Below are positions 57,688 to 64,000 of a DNA stretch of 64,000 nucleotides, in pieces (positions within the stretch are counted from its first letter, which is position 1; the number at the start of each line of letters is the position of its first letter). The notes below the pieces were generated by a model, which was given only the letters and a program-made list of their open reading frames with translations, was not told the origin of the DNA and searched no databases. Source of the DNA: Lachnospiraceae bacterium (GTDB taxonomy: Bacteria; Bacillota; Clostridia; Lachnospirales; Lachnospiraceae); the NCBI GenBank assembly GCA_022510615.1, contig JAFLTC010000002.1:1-64000 (forward strand), given 5' to 3'. Position numbers and translations under genes: made by a program.

Positions 57688-59112
57688 ATGAAAATCAATA
57701 CGAATATAACAGCACTTCGTGCAAACTTTAATTTGAACAGTGTGCAGAAACGGCTGACGACAAGTACTTCCCGGTTATCCTCCGGATACCGGATAACCAA
57801 GGCAGCAGATGATGCGGCAGGTCTGGCGATTTCCCAGAAAATGCATGCTCAGATAAGGGGACTTGAGAGAGCGTCGAAAAACGGCTCCGATGGAATTTCC
57901 TTTATTCAGACGGCAGAGGGTTCGTTGACGGAGATTGAATCTCTTTTACAGCGTTGCCGTGAATTGTCCGTACAGGCTGCAAATAGCGGTATCTACACAA
58001 CAGATGACAAAATGGCAATCCAGAGAGAGATTGATTCTCTCCGGGCAGAGATAGACCGTTTGTCCGAACAGACGGAATTCAATACGATGACAGTATTAGA
58101 TGGCTCCTGCTGTCGGCAGTCCTCCTCCAACAATGTAGGAGTGAAGCTGATTTCAGCAAGCGATGATGTAAGCCTTACTACCTATTCCTTTACTGTGGAT
58201 GAAGAGGCTACTCAGGCAACGCTTACGTCCGGAACTATAGCTTTTGACCCGGATGAAGAGGTAACAGCAGATGCTGCCGGACAGATTGAGATTAACGGTG
58301 AGGTATTCCGCATCGAAGAAGGAGAGACTTATGAGAGTGTATTTGCTTCGATTCGTGATTACTGTGAGATGATGAATATTGATGTTGTGCCGGTAAATGC
58401 GGCGGGAGAAGAATGCGACCTGGCAAATGCCACAAATCTTTCCTTTATCACTAAGCGTTATGGTTCTTCCCAGAAAATTGAAATGACAACGGATAATCCG
58501 ATACTGGCGCAGAAGCTTGGTGTAGACGGTGCCGCCGCTACAGAGGGAAAGGATGCAAAGGTAACCCTGGATACAGAATCCGGATTCTCTACTACAGCAA
58601 CAGTATTTGTGGACGGTGCCCGTGTAACCGTATCGGACAGAGGCGGCTTTAGCATGCTCTTTGATGTATCTGGGGCTGAGGCAGGATCTCCTGCCGATAT
58701 TACGATGCTGGATGCCGGTTATGTGGCAATTCAGATTGGTGCCAATGAGGGTCAGACCATTGATCTTTCTATACCATCGGTAAATACGAAAGCACTGGCA
58801 GTTGACCTTTGCAATGTCTGCACGAAGAAAGGGGCTTCCGAGGCCATTACGGCATTTGATGATGCCATTCAGCAGATTTCCGCAATTCGCGCCAAGTTGG
58901 GAGCTTATCAGAATCGTCTGGATTCTGCTGTGGCAAATCTGGATACTTCCTCTCAGAATCTGACGGAAGCATGCTCTCGTATTGAGGATGTGGATATGTC
59001 CGAGGAAATGACTAGATATACCCAGTATAGCGTGCTGGTACAGGCAGGTACTTCTATGTTAGCCCAGGCAAATAACCAGCCACAGACTATTTTACAGCTT
59101 CTGCAAGGCTGA
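57688..59112 (+). CDS. Flagellin
   Basis: A 474-residue filament subunit. The N-terminal D0/D1 region (MKINTNITALRANFNLNSVQ, LSSGYRITKAADDAAGLAIS) and C-terminal D1/D0 region (YSVLVQAGTSMLAQANNQPQ, then TILQLLQG) are intact. The TLR5-contact site LLQRCRELSVQ (86-96) with E114 is conserved. The middle ~250 residues are a variable D2/D3 domain. It contains eight cysteines, which is unusual for a flagellin. AAAGGACGATGAAGC precedes the ATG. Downstream of the FliK-like gene and upstream of fliS. Confidence 0.96.
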   Translation: MKINTNITALRANFNLNSVQKRLTTSTSRLSSGYRITKAADDAAGLAISQKMHAQIRGLERASKNGSDGISFIQTAEGSLTEIESLLQRCRELSVQAANSGIYTTDDKMAIQREIDSLRAEIDRLSEQTEFNTMTVLDGSCCRQSSSNNVGVKLISASDDVSLTTYSFTVDEEATQATLTSGTIAFDPDEEVTADAAGQIEINGEVFRIEEGETYESVFASIRDYCEMMNIDVVPVNAAGEECDLANATNLSFITKRYGSSQKIEMTTDNPILAQKLGVDGAAATEGKDAKVTLDTESGFSTTATVFVDGARVTVSDRGGFSMLFDVSGAEAGSPADITMLDAGYVAIQIGANEGQTIDLSIPSVNTKALAVDLCNVCTKKGASEAITAFDDAIQQISAIRAKLGAYQNRLDSAVANLDTSSQNLTEACSRIEDVDMSEEMTRYTQYSVLVQAGTSMLAQANNQPQTILQLLQG

Positions 59113-59130
59113 TAGAGAGGATAAGTGAAT

Positions 59131-59610
59131 ATGGAAAAAGAAAGACTTCAGGAGTTTGCCGCAAGGGTTTCCCAGGCAAACCGAAGTGAGTTGGTAGTGA
59201 TAATATATGAAGCAGCATTAGCCAGCATAGCTGAGGGAAAAACCCGGCTGGAAGAAAATGAAATCAGTGAGGCACGAAAGGAAATTGAGCGTGCCAAGGG
59301 AATGCTGACGGAGCTGATGAGCAGCCTGGATATGCAGTATGAAATTTCCCATTATCTCCGCCAGTTGTACATTTATGCCTATCATGAGCTATGTCATGGA
59401 ATCGCTCTACGCCAGCCGGAGCTATTTACCCATGCATCGGATGTACTGGAGGGCTTGCTCCCTTCTTTCCGGGAAGTGGCAAAGCAGGATGATTCCGATG
59501 CCGTGATGGGAAACACCCAGCAGATTTATGCCGGACTTACCTATGGACGTGGCAGTTTGAATGAAACCACGGCTATGGATGTGGCAGATAATCGTGGGTT
59601 TGAAGCGTGA
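59131..59610 (+). CDS. fliS: Flagellar export chaperone FliS
   Basis: A 159-residue helical protein that binds the flagellin C-terminus and prevents early polymerisation. RLQEFAARVSQANRSELVVIIYEAAL and LDMQYEISHYLRQLYIYAYH match the FliS helices. A start 19 bases after the flagellin stop suggests coupling; GTG 59125 is an alternative. The C-terminus has ~25 extra residues rich in Asp, Gly and Thr that standard FliS lacks. A terminator follows. Confidence 0.93.
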   Translation: MEKERLQEFAARVSQANRSELVVIIYEAALASIAEGKTRLEENEISEARKEIERAKGMLTELMSSLDMQYEISHYLRQLYIYAYHELCHGIALRQPELFTHASDVLEGLLPSFREVAKQDDSDAVMGNTQQIYAGLTYGRGSLNETTAMDVADNRGFEA

Positions 59611-59627
59611 AAAACAGAAAAATTTCA

Positions 59628-59661
59628 AGAAGCAGGAACGGTTTTGTTCCTGCTTCTTTTT
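59628..59661 (+). terminator. Terminator of the flagellin operon
   Basis: AGAAGCAGGAAC / GTTCCTGCTTCT with a GGTTTT loop, then TTTT. Confidence 0.93.
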
Positions 59662-59664
59662 CAG

Positions 59665-59696
59665 AGGGGCGCGCTTTTCAGCCGCCCCTTTTTTAC
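59665..59696 (+). terminator. Second terminator, also for the minus gene
   Basis: AGGGGCG / CGCCCCT with more GC pairing inside, followed by TTTTTT. In the minus direction it would serve the 59693 gene, whose stop codon is in its T-run. Confidence 0.75.
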
Positions 59697-59917
59697 AATA
59701 AATTTCCCTGTGCTTCTATGTTTTTCATCAGTCGAATCAGATACTTATAGCGAAAGGTTATGGCGTTCATTTCATAAATATAGCTGTCAATCAGATCAGG
59801 ATCTGACACATTTTCAAAGTTAGAATTGGCAATTTCCATGGACTGATTGAGTGCCTCAATTTCCTTCATCAATTCCTCCTTTGCCTGATTGACAGGGTTT
59901 ATTTTCCGTCGTCTCAT
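59693..59917 (-). CDS. DUF2508 (YaaL-like) small protein
   Basis: A 74-residue helical protein: MRRRKINPVNQAKEELMKEI then a helix and ANSNFENVSDPDLIDSYIYE, ending TFRYKYLIRLMK. This matches DUF2508 (YaaL), found in many Firmicutes. ATG 59917 follows GAAAGGAGAAATT on the minus strand; a longer in-frame start at 59959 is less likely. Single gene facing the flagellin operon. Function unknown. Confidence 0.75.
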   Translation of the reverse strand: MRRRKINPVNQAKEELMKEIEALNQSMEIANSNFENVSDPDLIDSYIYEMNAITFRYKYLIRLMKNIEAQGNLL

Positions 59918-60048
59918 AATTTCTCCTTTCTGGATTACGAACTGCTTGGAACACTTCATCTATTATCAGTATAGTCAAAATTTTCTAAAGTATTCATGTG
60001 ATAAAAAATCTTTAGTTTCCGTATTTTTATTGTAACGTGAAAAAAGTG

Positions 60049-60077
60049 TTGACAAGAAAAAAACTATGTGGTATTGT
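60049..60077 (+). promoter_or_regulatory. SigA-type promoter of the Tad pilus operon
   Basis: TTGACA (60049-60054), 17-base spacer, TATTGT (60072-60077). Transcription should start near 60084, 20-odd bases before the probable ATT start codon. Confidence 0.75.
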
Positions 60078-60106
60078 TGTACTCACATCACAATAGGAGG
60101 TGGGGA

Positions 60107-60613
60107 ATTATCCCAGGCAGCGAGTTATTTTTTCTCGTTCTCTTGCCGGCATCCCTATTCGATATTTCGCGGTACAAGGTGCCGAATGCACTGATTGTAT
60201 CCGCTCTTTTTATCAGCCTATTCAGGCGGTTTCAGTTACAGGGATTGATTGGTATATGTCCCTGGCTGGCAGGAATACTCATTCCGTTTACCCTATGCTA
60301 CTTTTTTTGCCGGTGCCGTATGTTAGGCGCATCGGACAGCAAAATATTTTCTGTGGTGGGAAGCTTTACCAGTATCAGCCTCATTCTAAAAATTATGGCA
60401 GTCTCCCTGTTCATAGGTGCCATTATGGCTGTTATCAAAATGATTCTCAAAAAAAATTTCAGAAAACGGTTCCAGTGTTTATGGAGCTATGTATCCTGTG
60501 TGTTGCAGGAGAAAAAATTGTATTCCTATTATGACAAGAAACAGGAGGGAGAGGATGGTGTCATTCCCTTTACTGTCGCCATTTCCCTTGCGGTACTCCT
60601 GTGTGTGTATTAA
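60107..60613 (+). CDS. tadV: A24-family prepilin peptidase (TadV/CpaA)
   Basis: A membrane aspartic peptidase, 168 residues if the start is ATT 60107. FDISRYKVPNALI holds the first catalytic Asp and MLGASDSKIFSVVG (GxGDxK variant) the second; five or six membrane helices. It would cleave the Flp prepilin leader. Start problem: the only ribosome site, AATAGGAGGTGGGG, is followed by ATT-ATC, not ATG/GTG/TTG. A GTG at 60068 lies within the promoter spacer, before the predicted transcript start. An AUU start, as in infC, would keep expression low. First gene of the Tad run. Confidence 0.78.
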   Translation: MIPGSELFFLVLLPASLFDISRYKVPNALIVSALFISLFRRFQLQGLIGICPWLAGILIPFTLCYFFCRCRMLGASDSKIFSVVGSFTSISLILKIMAVSLFIGAIMAVIKMILKKNFRKRFQCLWSYVSCVLQEKKLYSYYDKKQEGEDGVIPFTVAISLAVLLCVY

Positions 60614-60626
60614 GAGAGGTGGTTGG

Positions 60627-61664
60627 ATGGAACGTATTATTTTATTGCTCTATCTGAAAGATGTGGAGTATGGGGGACGGCTTTTACGTTTCCTGATGGG
60701 AAAGAAAAATCCCATGCTTCACCCAGAGTTAGTGACGGTAAAGGAAAAAGTAAAAATGAGGGTAGGCTCAGAGAAAGAATCGGTGGCGGTGCTGACGGAT
60801 TGCATGGAAATAGAGGAGGACGAGAAACAACAGATTATTTATTTGTCCAACGAGCAGGACGCAAAAAAGAAAAAAATCTTTCAGTATCAGAAAGCAGAAG
60901 GAATTTACCGGGAGCTGCTTTTGCAGCTGGGAATAGCGGTGGAGCAGGAAGGTGTTACCGATACGGAAACGACGAAAAAGGGTGTGTACTGTGTCTTTTC
61001 CACAGAGGGAACATCAGGGACAGCATTGGCGGTATCACTGTCCCAATATCTAGGGAATCAAGGGAAGTGCCTGTATCTGAATTTATCCGGATTTCCTATC
61101 TTTTTCGGGGAGGAGCTAAGAGAAAATCCATTGATTCAGGAAAAGGGGCTTGCCGAGCTTTTATTCTTTGTCCGCCAGAAAAGTTTTTCAAAGGAGCAGG
61201 AAGAACTGCGAAAACCATTTGGCAGTGCCTATATGCTGACACCGGTTTCAAATTTTAAGGATTTGTTAGATTGTTCTTTCGAGGACTGGAAAGCATTTTT
61301 TGAGACTGTCATTTCAGAATGTGGCTATGACAGCATTGTGGTGGAGATGGGACAGCTCTTTGAATACACATTGGATTTAATGGAGCAGGCTGACCGGATT
61401 TTTATTATCCGAGAGCCGGGAGTTTTTGGTAAAATCCATACGGCTGTCTTTCGCCAGTATTGCAAAATGGACCAAAAAGAGTCGTTAGAAAGGCGGGCAG
61501 AATATATCCGGCTTCCCTTTAGCAAAGAAGAATGGGAGGAAGAAATTTCCTGCCAGTCCCTAAGAGAGCTGTCGCAGAACAGCCAGAAAATGGACGAAAT
61601 TCGTAGATTACTGGAGGAAGGTGAAATGGGAGAGGAGGTTTGTATCATTGAAGACCATGGATGA
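60627..61664 (+). CDS. TadZ/CpaE-like ATPase homologue with degenerate P-loop
   Basis: A 345-residue cytoplasmic protein. The central region is MinD/ParA-like (GVYCVFSTEGTSGTALAVSL; then YLNLSGF; EELRENPLIQEKGLAELLF; YDSIVVEMGQ). In typical TadZ the loop reads GGxGKT/ST; here it is STEGTSGT with the Lys missing, so ATP hydrolysis is doubtful. The N-terminal ~110 residues resemble a response-regulator-like localisation domain. ATG 60627 has GAGAGGTGGTTGG ahead. It localises the Tad machine. Ends inside the TadA gene. Confidence 0.78.
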   Translation: MERIILLLYLKDVEYGGRLLRFLMGKKNPMLHPELVTVKEKVKMRVGSEKESVAVLTDCMEIEEDEKQQIIYLSNEQDAKKKKIFQYQKAEGIYRELLLQLGIAVEQEGVTDTETTKKGVYCVFSTEGTSGTALAVSLSQYLGNQGKCLYLNLSGFPIFFGEELRENPLIQEKGLAELLFFVRQKSFSKEQEELRKPFGSAYMLTPVSNFKDLLDCSFEDWKAFFETVISECGYDSIVVEMGQLFEYTLDLMEQADRIFIIREPGVFGKIHTAVFRQYCKMDQKESLERRAEYIRLPFSKEEWEEEISCQSLRELSQNSQKMDEIRRLLEEGEMGEEVCIIEDHG

Positions 61665-62904
61665 AACAAGAGAAAAAATCCGGGAAAGAGTACTGGAAGA
61701 AATACCGGCAGGGGTGGAAATTAATGACGATGAACTAATGGAAATTATTGAGAGAGAAATTGAGCAGGCAGCAAAAGATTGTTATATCCGGTTGGAAAAA
61801 AAGAAAGAAATAAGGCATTTAATTTTTAACTCCATACGGAAAATGGATGTGCTACAGGATATTCTGGAGGATGAAGAGATTACGGAAATTATGGTTAATG
61901 GCCCAGACCATATTTTTGTGGAAAGGGAGGGAAAGCTAAGAGAAACGGGTATGAAATTTGAGCATCAGGGCAGGTTAGAGGACATCGCTCAGCAGATTGC
62001 CTCGGAGGGAAACCGTATTGTCAATGAATCCAATCCGATTCTGGATGCCAGACTGGCAGACGGCTCTCGCGTCAACATTGTAGTGCCACCCATAGCCATA
62101 GAAGGACCGGTCATTACAATCCGGAAATTTCCAAAGGAAGCCATGACAATGAAGAAACTGATTCAGATGGGAGCGGTTACTGAGGAAGTAGAAGAATTTC
62201 TTCGAAAGCTGGTAGAGGCAAAGTATAATATTTTTATTTCCGGGGGAACCGGTGCGGGAAAGACCACCTTTTTAAATATCCTGTCAAATTTTATTCCCCA
62301 TAATGAGAGAGTTATCACCATTGAAGATTCGGCGGAACTTCAGATTCAGAATATTGATAATCTGGTCCGTCTGGAGGCACGAAATGCCAATGTAGAGGGA
62401 AAAAATGAGGTGACGATAAGAGACCTGGTAAAAAGTGCACTCAGGATGCGCCCGGACCGTATTATTGTAGGAGAAATCAGGGATGCGGCTGCCATTGACC
62501 TTTTGACCGCTATGAATACCGGACATGATGGCAGCCTTTCCACAGGCCATGCCAACAGTCCGGCCGATATGCTAAACCGCTTAGAGACTCTTGTCCTTAT
62601 GGGAATGGACATACCGTTAGCGGCAATCCGGCAGCAGATAGCCTCCGGCATTGATCTAGTCGTACATTTGGGGCGCCTACGGGATAAGTCCAGAAAGGTA
62701 CTGGAGGTGACAGAAGTAGGAGGTGTATCCGAGGGGAAAATCCGCTTATTCCCCCTTTATGTTTTTGAGGAATCAGGGGAAAAAGACGGACGGGTATTGG
62801 GTGAGCTAAAGGCAACCGGACAGAAATTAAGGGCAGTGGATAAGTGCAGGCGTGCCGGGGTGGAGGTGGCGGGCATGGAAAACAGAGAAGGGAGGCTTGT
62901 ATAA
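61648..62904 (+). CDS. tadA: Tad pilus assembly ATPase (TadA/CpaF)
   Basis: A 418-residue hexameric motor ATPase. Asp box/ITEIMVNGPDHIFVEREGKL, DARLADGSRVNIVVPPIA, Walker A SGGTGAGKTTFLN, VITIEDSAELQI, and RMRPDRIIVGEIRDAAAIDLL with TGHDGSLSTGHANSP make the PulE/TadA signature. The TTG at 61648 is nine bases after GAGGAGG and is preferred; ATG 61657 is possible but too far from the site. It overlaps the TadZ-like gene by 17 bases. Confidence 0.95.
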   Translation: MKTMDETREKIRERVLEEIPAGVEINDDELMEIIEREIEQAAKDCYIRLEKKKEIRHLIFNSIRKMDVLQDILEDEEITEIMVNGPDHIFVEREGKLRETGMKFEHQGRLEDIAQQIASEGNRIVNESNPILDARLADGSRVNIVVPPIAIEGPVITIRKFPKEAMTMKKLIQMGAVTEEVEEFLRKLVEAKYNIFISGGTGAGKTTFLNILSNFIPHNERVITIEDSAELQIQNIDNLVRLEARNANVEGKNEVTIRDLVKSALRMRPDRIIVGEIRDAAAIDLLTAMNTGHDGSLSTGHANSPADMLNRLETLVLMGMDIPLAAIRQQIASGIDLVVHLGRLRDKSRKVLEVTEVGGVSEGKIRLFPLYVFEESGEKDGRVLGELKATGQKLRAVDKCRRAGVEVAGMENREGRLV

Positions 62905-62909
62905 GGAAT

Positions 62910-63647
62910 ATGCCGGACTATAAAAACTATCAGTTTTCCAAAAGGGAATCTATTTGGTATATGCTTTTTGGCATGGCAGGAGCCTTTGCCGTATTCTATC
63001 TTTTTTATCAGAGCGTTATATTTTGTCTGCCGCTTTCTGTGGCAGGAGGTGTTGGGATTCTTTTTTACATGAAAAGAAATCTGGCCAAAAAACAGCAGTG
63101 GAATCTCATGGTGGAGTTTAAGGATGCCATGGACAGTCTGGTCTCTGCACTGGCAGCAGGATATTCTATGGAAAATGCCATATCGGAGGCGTACCGGGAT
63201 TTACAGTTAATGTATGGAAGGGAGACGCCGATGCTCTTGGAATTAAAAAATATGGAACAAAGGATAAGGTTAAAACACCCGTTAGATGAACTGTTGTTAG
63301 ATATGGGAAGAAGAAGTGGGCTGGAAGATATTCTGACCTTTGCTCAAATCTATGCGACGGCACGAAAAAGTGGAGGGAACCTTGTCCGGGTCATGAAGCG
63401 GACCGCAGATAACATCGGAGAGAAAATGGAGATGCAGCGGGAAATACAGACAATGATAGCCGGAAAGAAAATGGAGTCAATCTGTATGATGATTATTCCT
63501 TTGTGTATTATCCTTTATCTTCAGCTATTTTCACCGGGCTTTCTAGACCCCCTCTATAGCAGACTGGAGGGTCGGCTCTTTATGACCGGGGCACTGGTGA
63601 TATATGGAGCAGCCGTTTTCTGGAGCCACCATATTATGAAGTTTTAA
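62910..63647 (+). CDS. tadB: Tad pilus inner-membrane protein TadB
   Basis: A 245-residue T2SF-type membrane protein: two N-terminal membrane segments (~15-55), a T2SF domain (MVEFKDAMDSLVSALAAGYS, ENAISEAYRDL, DMGRRSGLEDILTFAQIYAT, GGNLVRVMKRTADNI) and two C-terminal helices. It forms the platform for TadA. ATG 62910 starts six bases after the tadA stop, with AAGGA just upstream. The next gene starts 13 bases after its stop. Confidence 0.9.
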   Translation: MPDYKNYQFSKRESIWYMLFGMAGAFAVFYLFYQSVIFCLPLSVAGGVGILFYMKRNLAKKQQWNLMVEFKDAMDSLVSALAAGYSMENAISEAYRDLQLMYGRETPMLLELKNMEQRIRLKHPLDELLLDMGRRSGLEDILTFAQIYATARKSGGNLVRVMKRTADNIGEKMEMQREIQTMIAGKKMESICMMIIPLCIILYLQLFSPGFLDPLYSRLEGRLFMTGALVIYGAAVFWSHHIMKF

Positions 63648-63660
63648 AAGGAGGTGTGGG

Positions 63661-64000
63661 ATGAGGCGAAAAAAGAAAGGGGAAGTGTCCCTGATAAAGA
63701 TGTTTCATCTGGAGAGGTTTGTACTACGGGATAAAGTTACCCGTGAGTATGTGGAAACAATGGCGAGGCGGGGGGATGTCAAAAAGGAGGTGTTTGGCAT
63801 CTGGGAAAAACGGATTCGCCTTATACTGATACTTTTTTTAGCGGTACTTGTGGTCTGGTTATCCTGTCTGTTAGAAGAGCCGGAGAACACTGTATTATCG
63901 GAGGGGAATTATGTTGTCCGCCAGTCGGAGGACGAAACATTAACCCTGCAGGTAGAGGGGAGAAATGAACAGGGAAAGTGGGAAAAAAACATATCCGTTC
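63661..64000 (+). CDS. Membrane protein of the Tad operon, 5' part only
   Basis: The frame opens at ATG 63661 after AAAAGGAGGTGTGGG and runs to the window edge (113 residues). Residues ~1-50 are basic and helical (LERFVLRDKVTREYVETMAR), ~57-75 a membrane helix (IRLILILFLAVLVVWLSC), then an extracellular part beginning EPENTVLSEGNYVV. In Clostridia Tad loci tadC usually follows tadB, but this start does not look like TadC. Its product could be an accessory or pseudopilus-related protein; the rest is needed to decide. Confidence 0.7.
   Translation, partial: MRRKKKGEVSLIKMFHLERFVLRDKVTREYVETMARRGDVKKEVFGIWEKRIRLILILFLAVLVVWLSCLLEEPENTVLSEGNYVVRQSEDETLTLQVEGRNEQGKWEKNISV

Noticed and set aside
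60068-60613. GTG 60068 as the start of the prepilin peptidase
   Set aside because: It is inside the promoter spacer, before the predicted transcript start, has no ribosome site, and adds residues unlike family members.
1-64000. CRISPR array, IS element or prophage
   Set aside because: No regularly spaced direct repeats, transposase, integrase or structural phage genes were seen.

Overview
The window reads as chromosomal DNA of an anaerobic, low-to-mid GC Clostridia bacterium, most likely a motile gut Lachnospiraceae. Evidence: an [FeFe]-hydrogenase maturase (hydF), ATP-type PEP carboxykinase, sporulation genes (spoIIR, a SPOCS/LysM protein, a CotS-like protein), veg near ispE, SigD-type flagellar promoters, a flagellin/FliS pair, a Clostridia-type Tad pilus locus, strong AGGAGG ribosome sites and tRNAs without encoded CCA. 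Two intracellular glycosidases (GH27, GH95) and a flagellin with an intact TLR5-contact region fit a host-associated life. No IS element, integrase, phage gene, rRNA or CRISPR array was seen.

Layout. 1-124: end of a tRNA cluster (Gln partial, Lys). 194-5645: small, mostly accessory genes (P-loop kinase, ASCH, macrodomain, XRE regulator, methyltransferase, hypotheticals, a gutted Nudix gene). 5743-8774: hypothetical protein and a GntR/ABC transporter operon behind a symmetrical operator. 8915-12014: SCP2-like protein, GH27 alpha-galactosidase, zinc-ribbon protein, tRNA-Gly, SstT. 12310-18344: an orphan EIIC transporter with a leader terminator, then ketopantoate reductase (panG-like), panB, panC, panD, coaBC and a HAD phosphatase, which together cover ketopantoate to phosphopantetheine apart from the pantothenate kinase step. 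18524-26437: veg, SPOCS-LysM protein, a SigD-controlled protein, ispE, spoIIR, ddl, DUF1934, dapF and an intact HD-GYP protein.

26502-34622: membrane protein, plsC, VanY-like peptidase, queT with a preQ1 riboswitch, TSCPD protein, cca, a LacI-sensor diguanylate cyclase, hydF and a DUF4870 protein. 34768-43746: small acidic protein, GH95 fucosidase, a short secreted-protein locus with an overlapping 25-residue membrane peptide, pckA, two zinc-ribbon/TcaA-like membrane proteins and a DUF885 lipoprotein. 43897-53510: CotS-like protein, PEGA lipoprotein, phosphoglucomutase and glycogen branching enzyme, membrane protein, secreted subtilase. 53677-59917: degenerate HD-GYP protein, FliK-like protein, flagellin, fliS, DUF2508. 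60107-64000: Tad pilus genes (prepilin peptidase, TadZ-like, TadA, TadB, partial membrane protein), running off the window.

The strongest points for follow-up are the prepilin peptidase that appears to start at AUU, the 25-residue membrane peptide whose ribosome site is locked in a hairpin, the orphan EIIC with a leader terminator beside the pantothenate genes, the FliK-like/flagellin operon with its degenerate HD-GYP neighbour, a set of TAGCAC-bounded intergenic palindromes, and sites predicted from sequence alone (preQ1 riboswitch, SigD and SigF promoters, GntR operator). All functions are inferred by reading the sequence; no database search was run.
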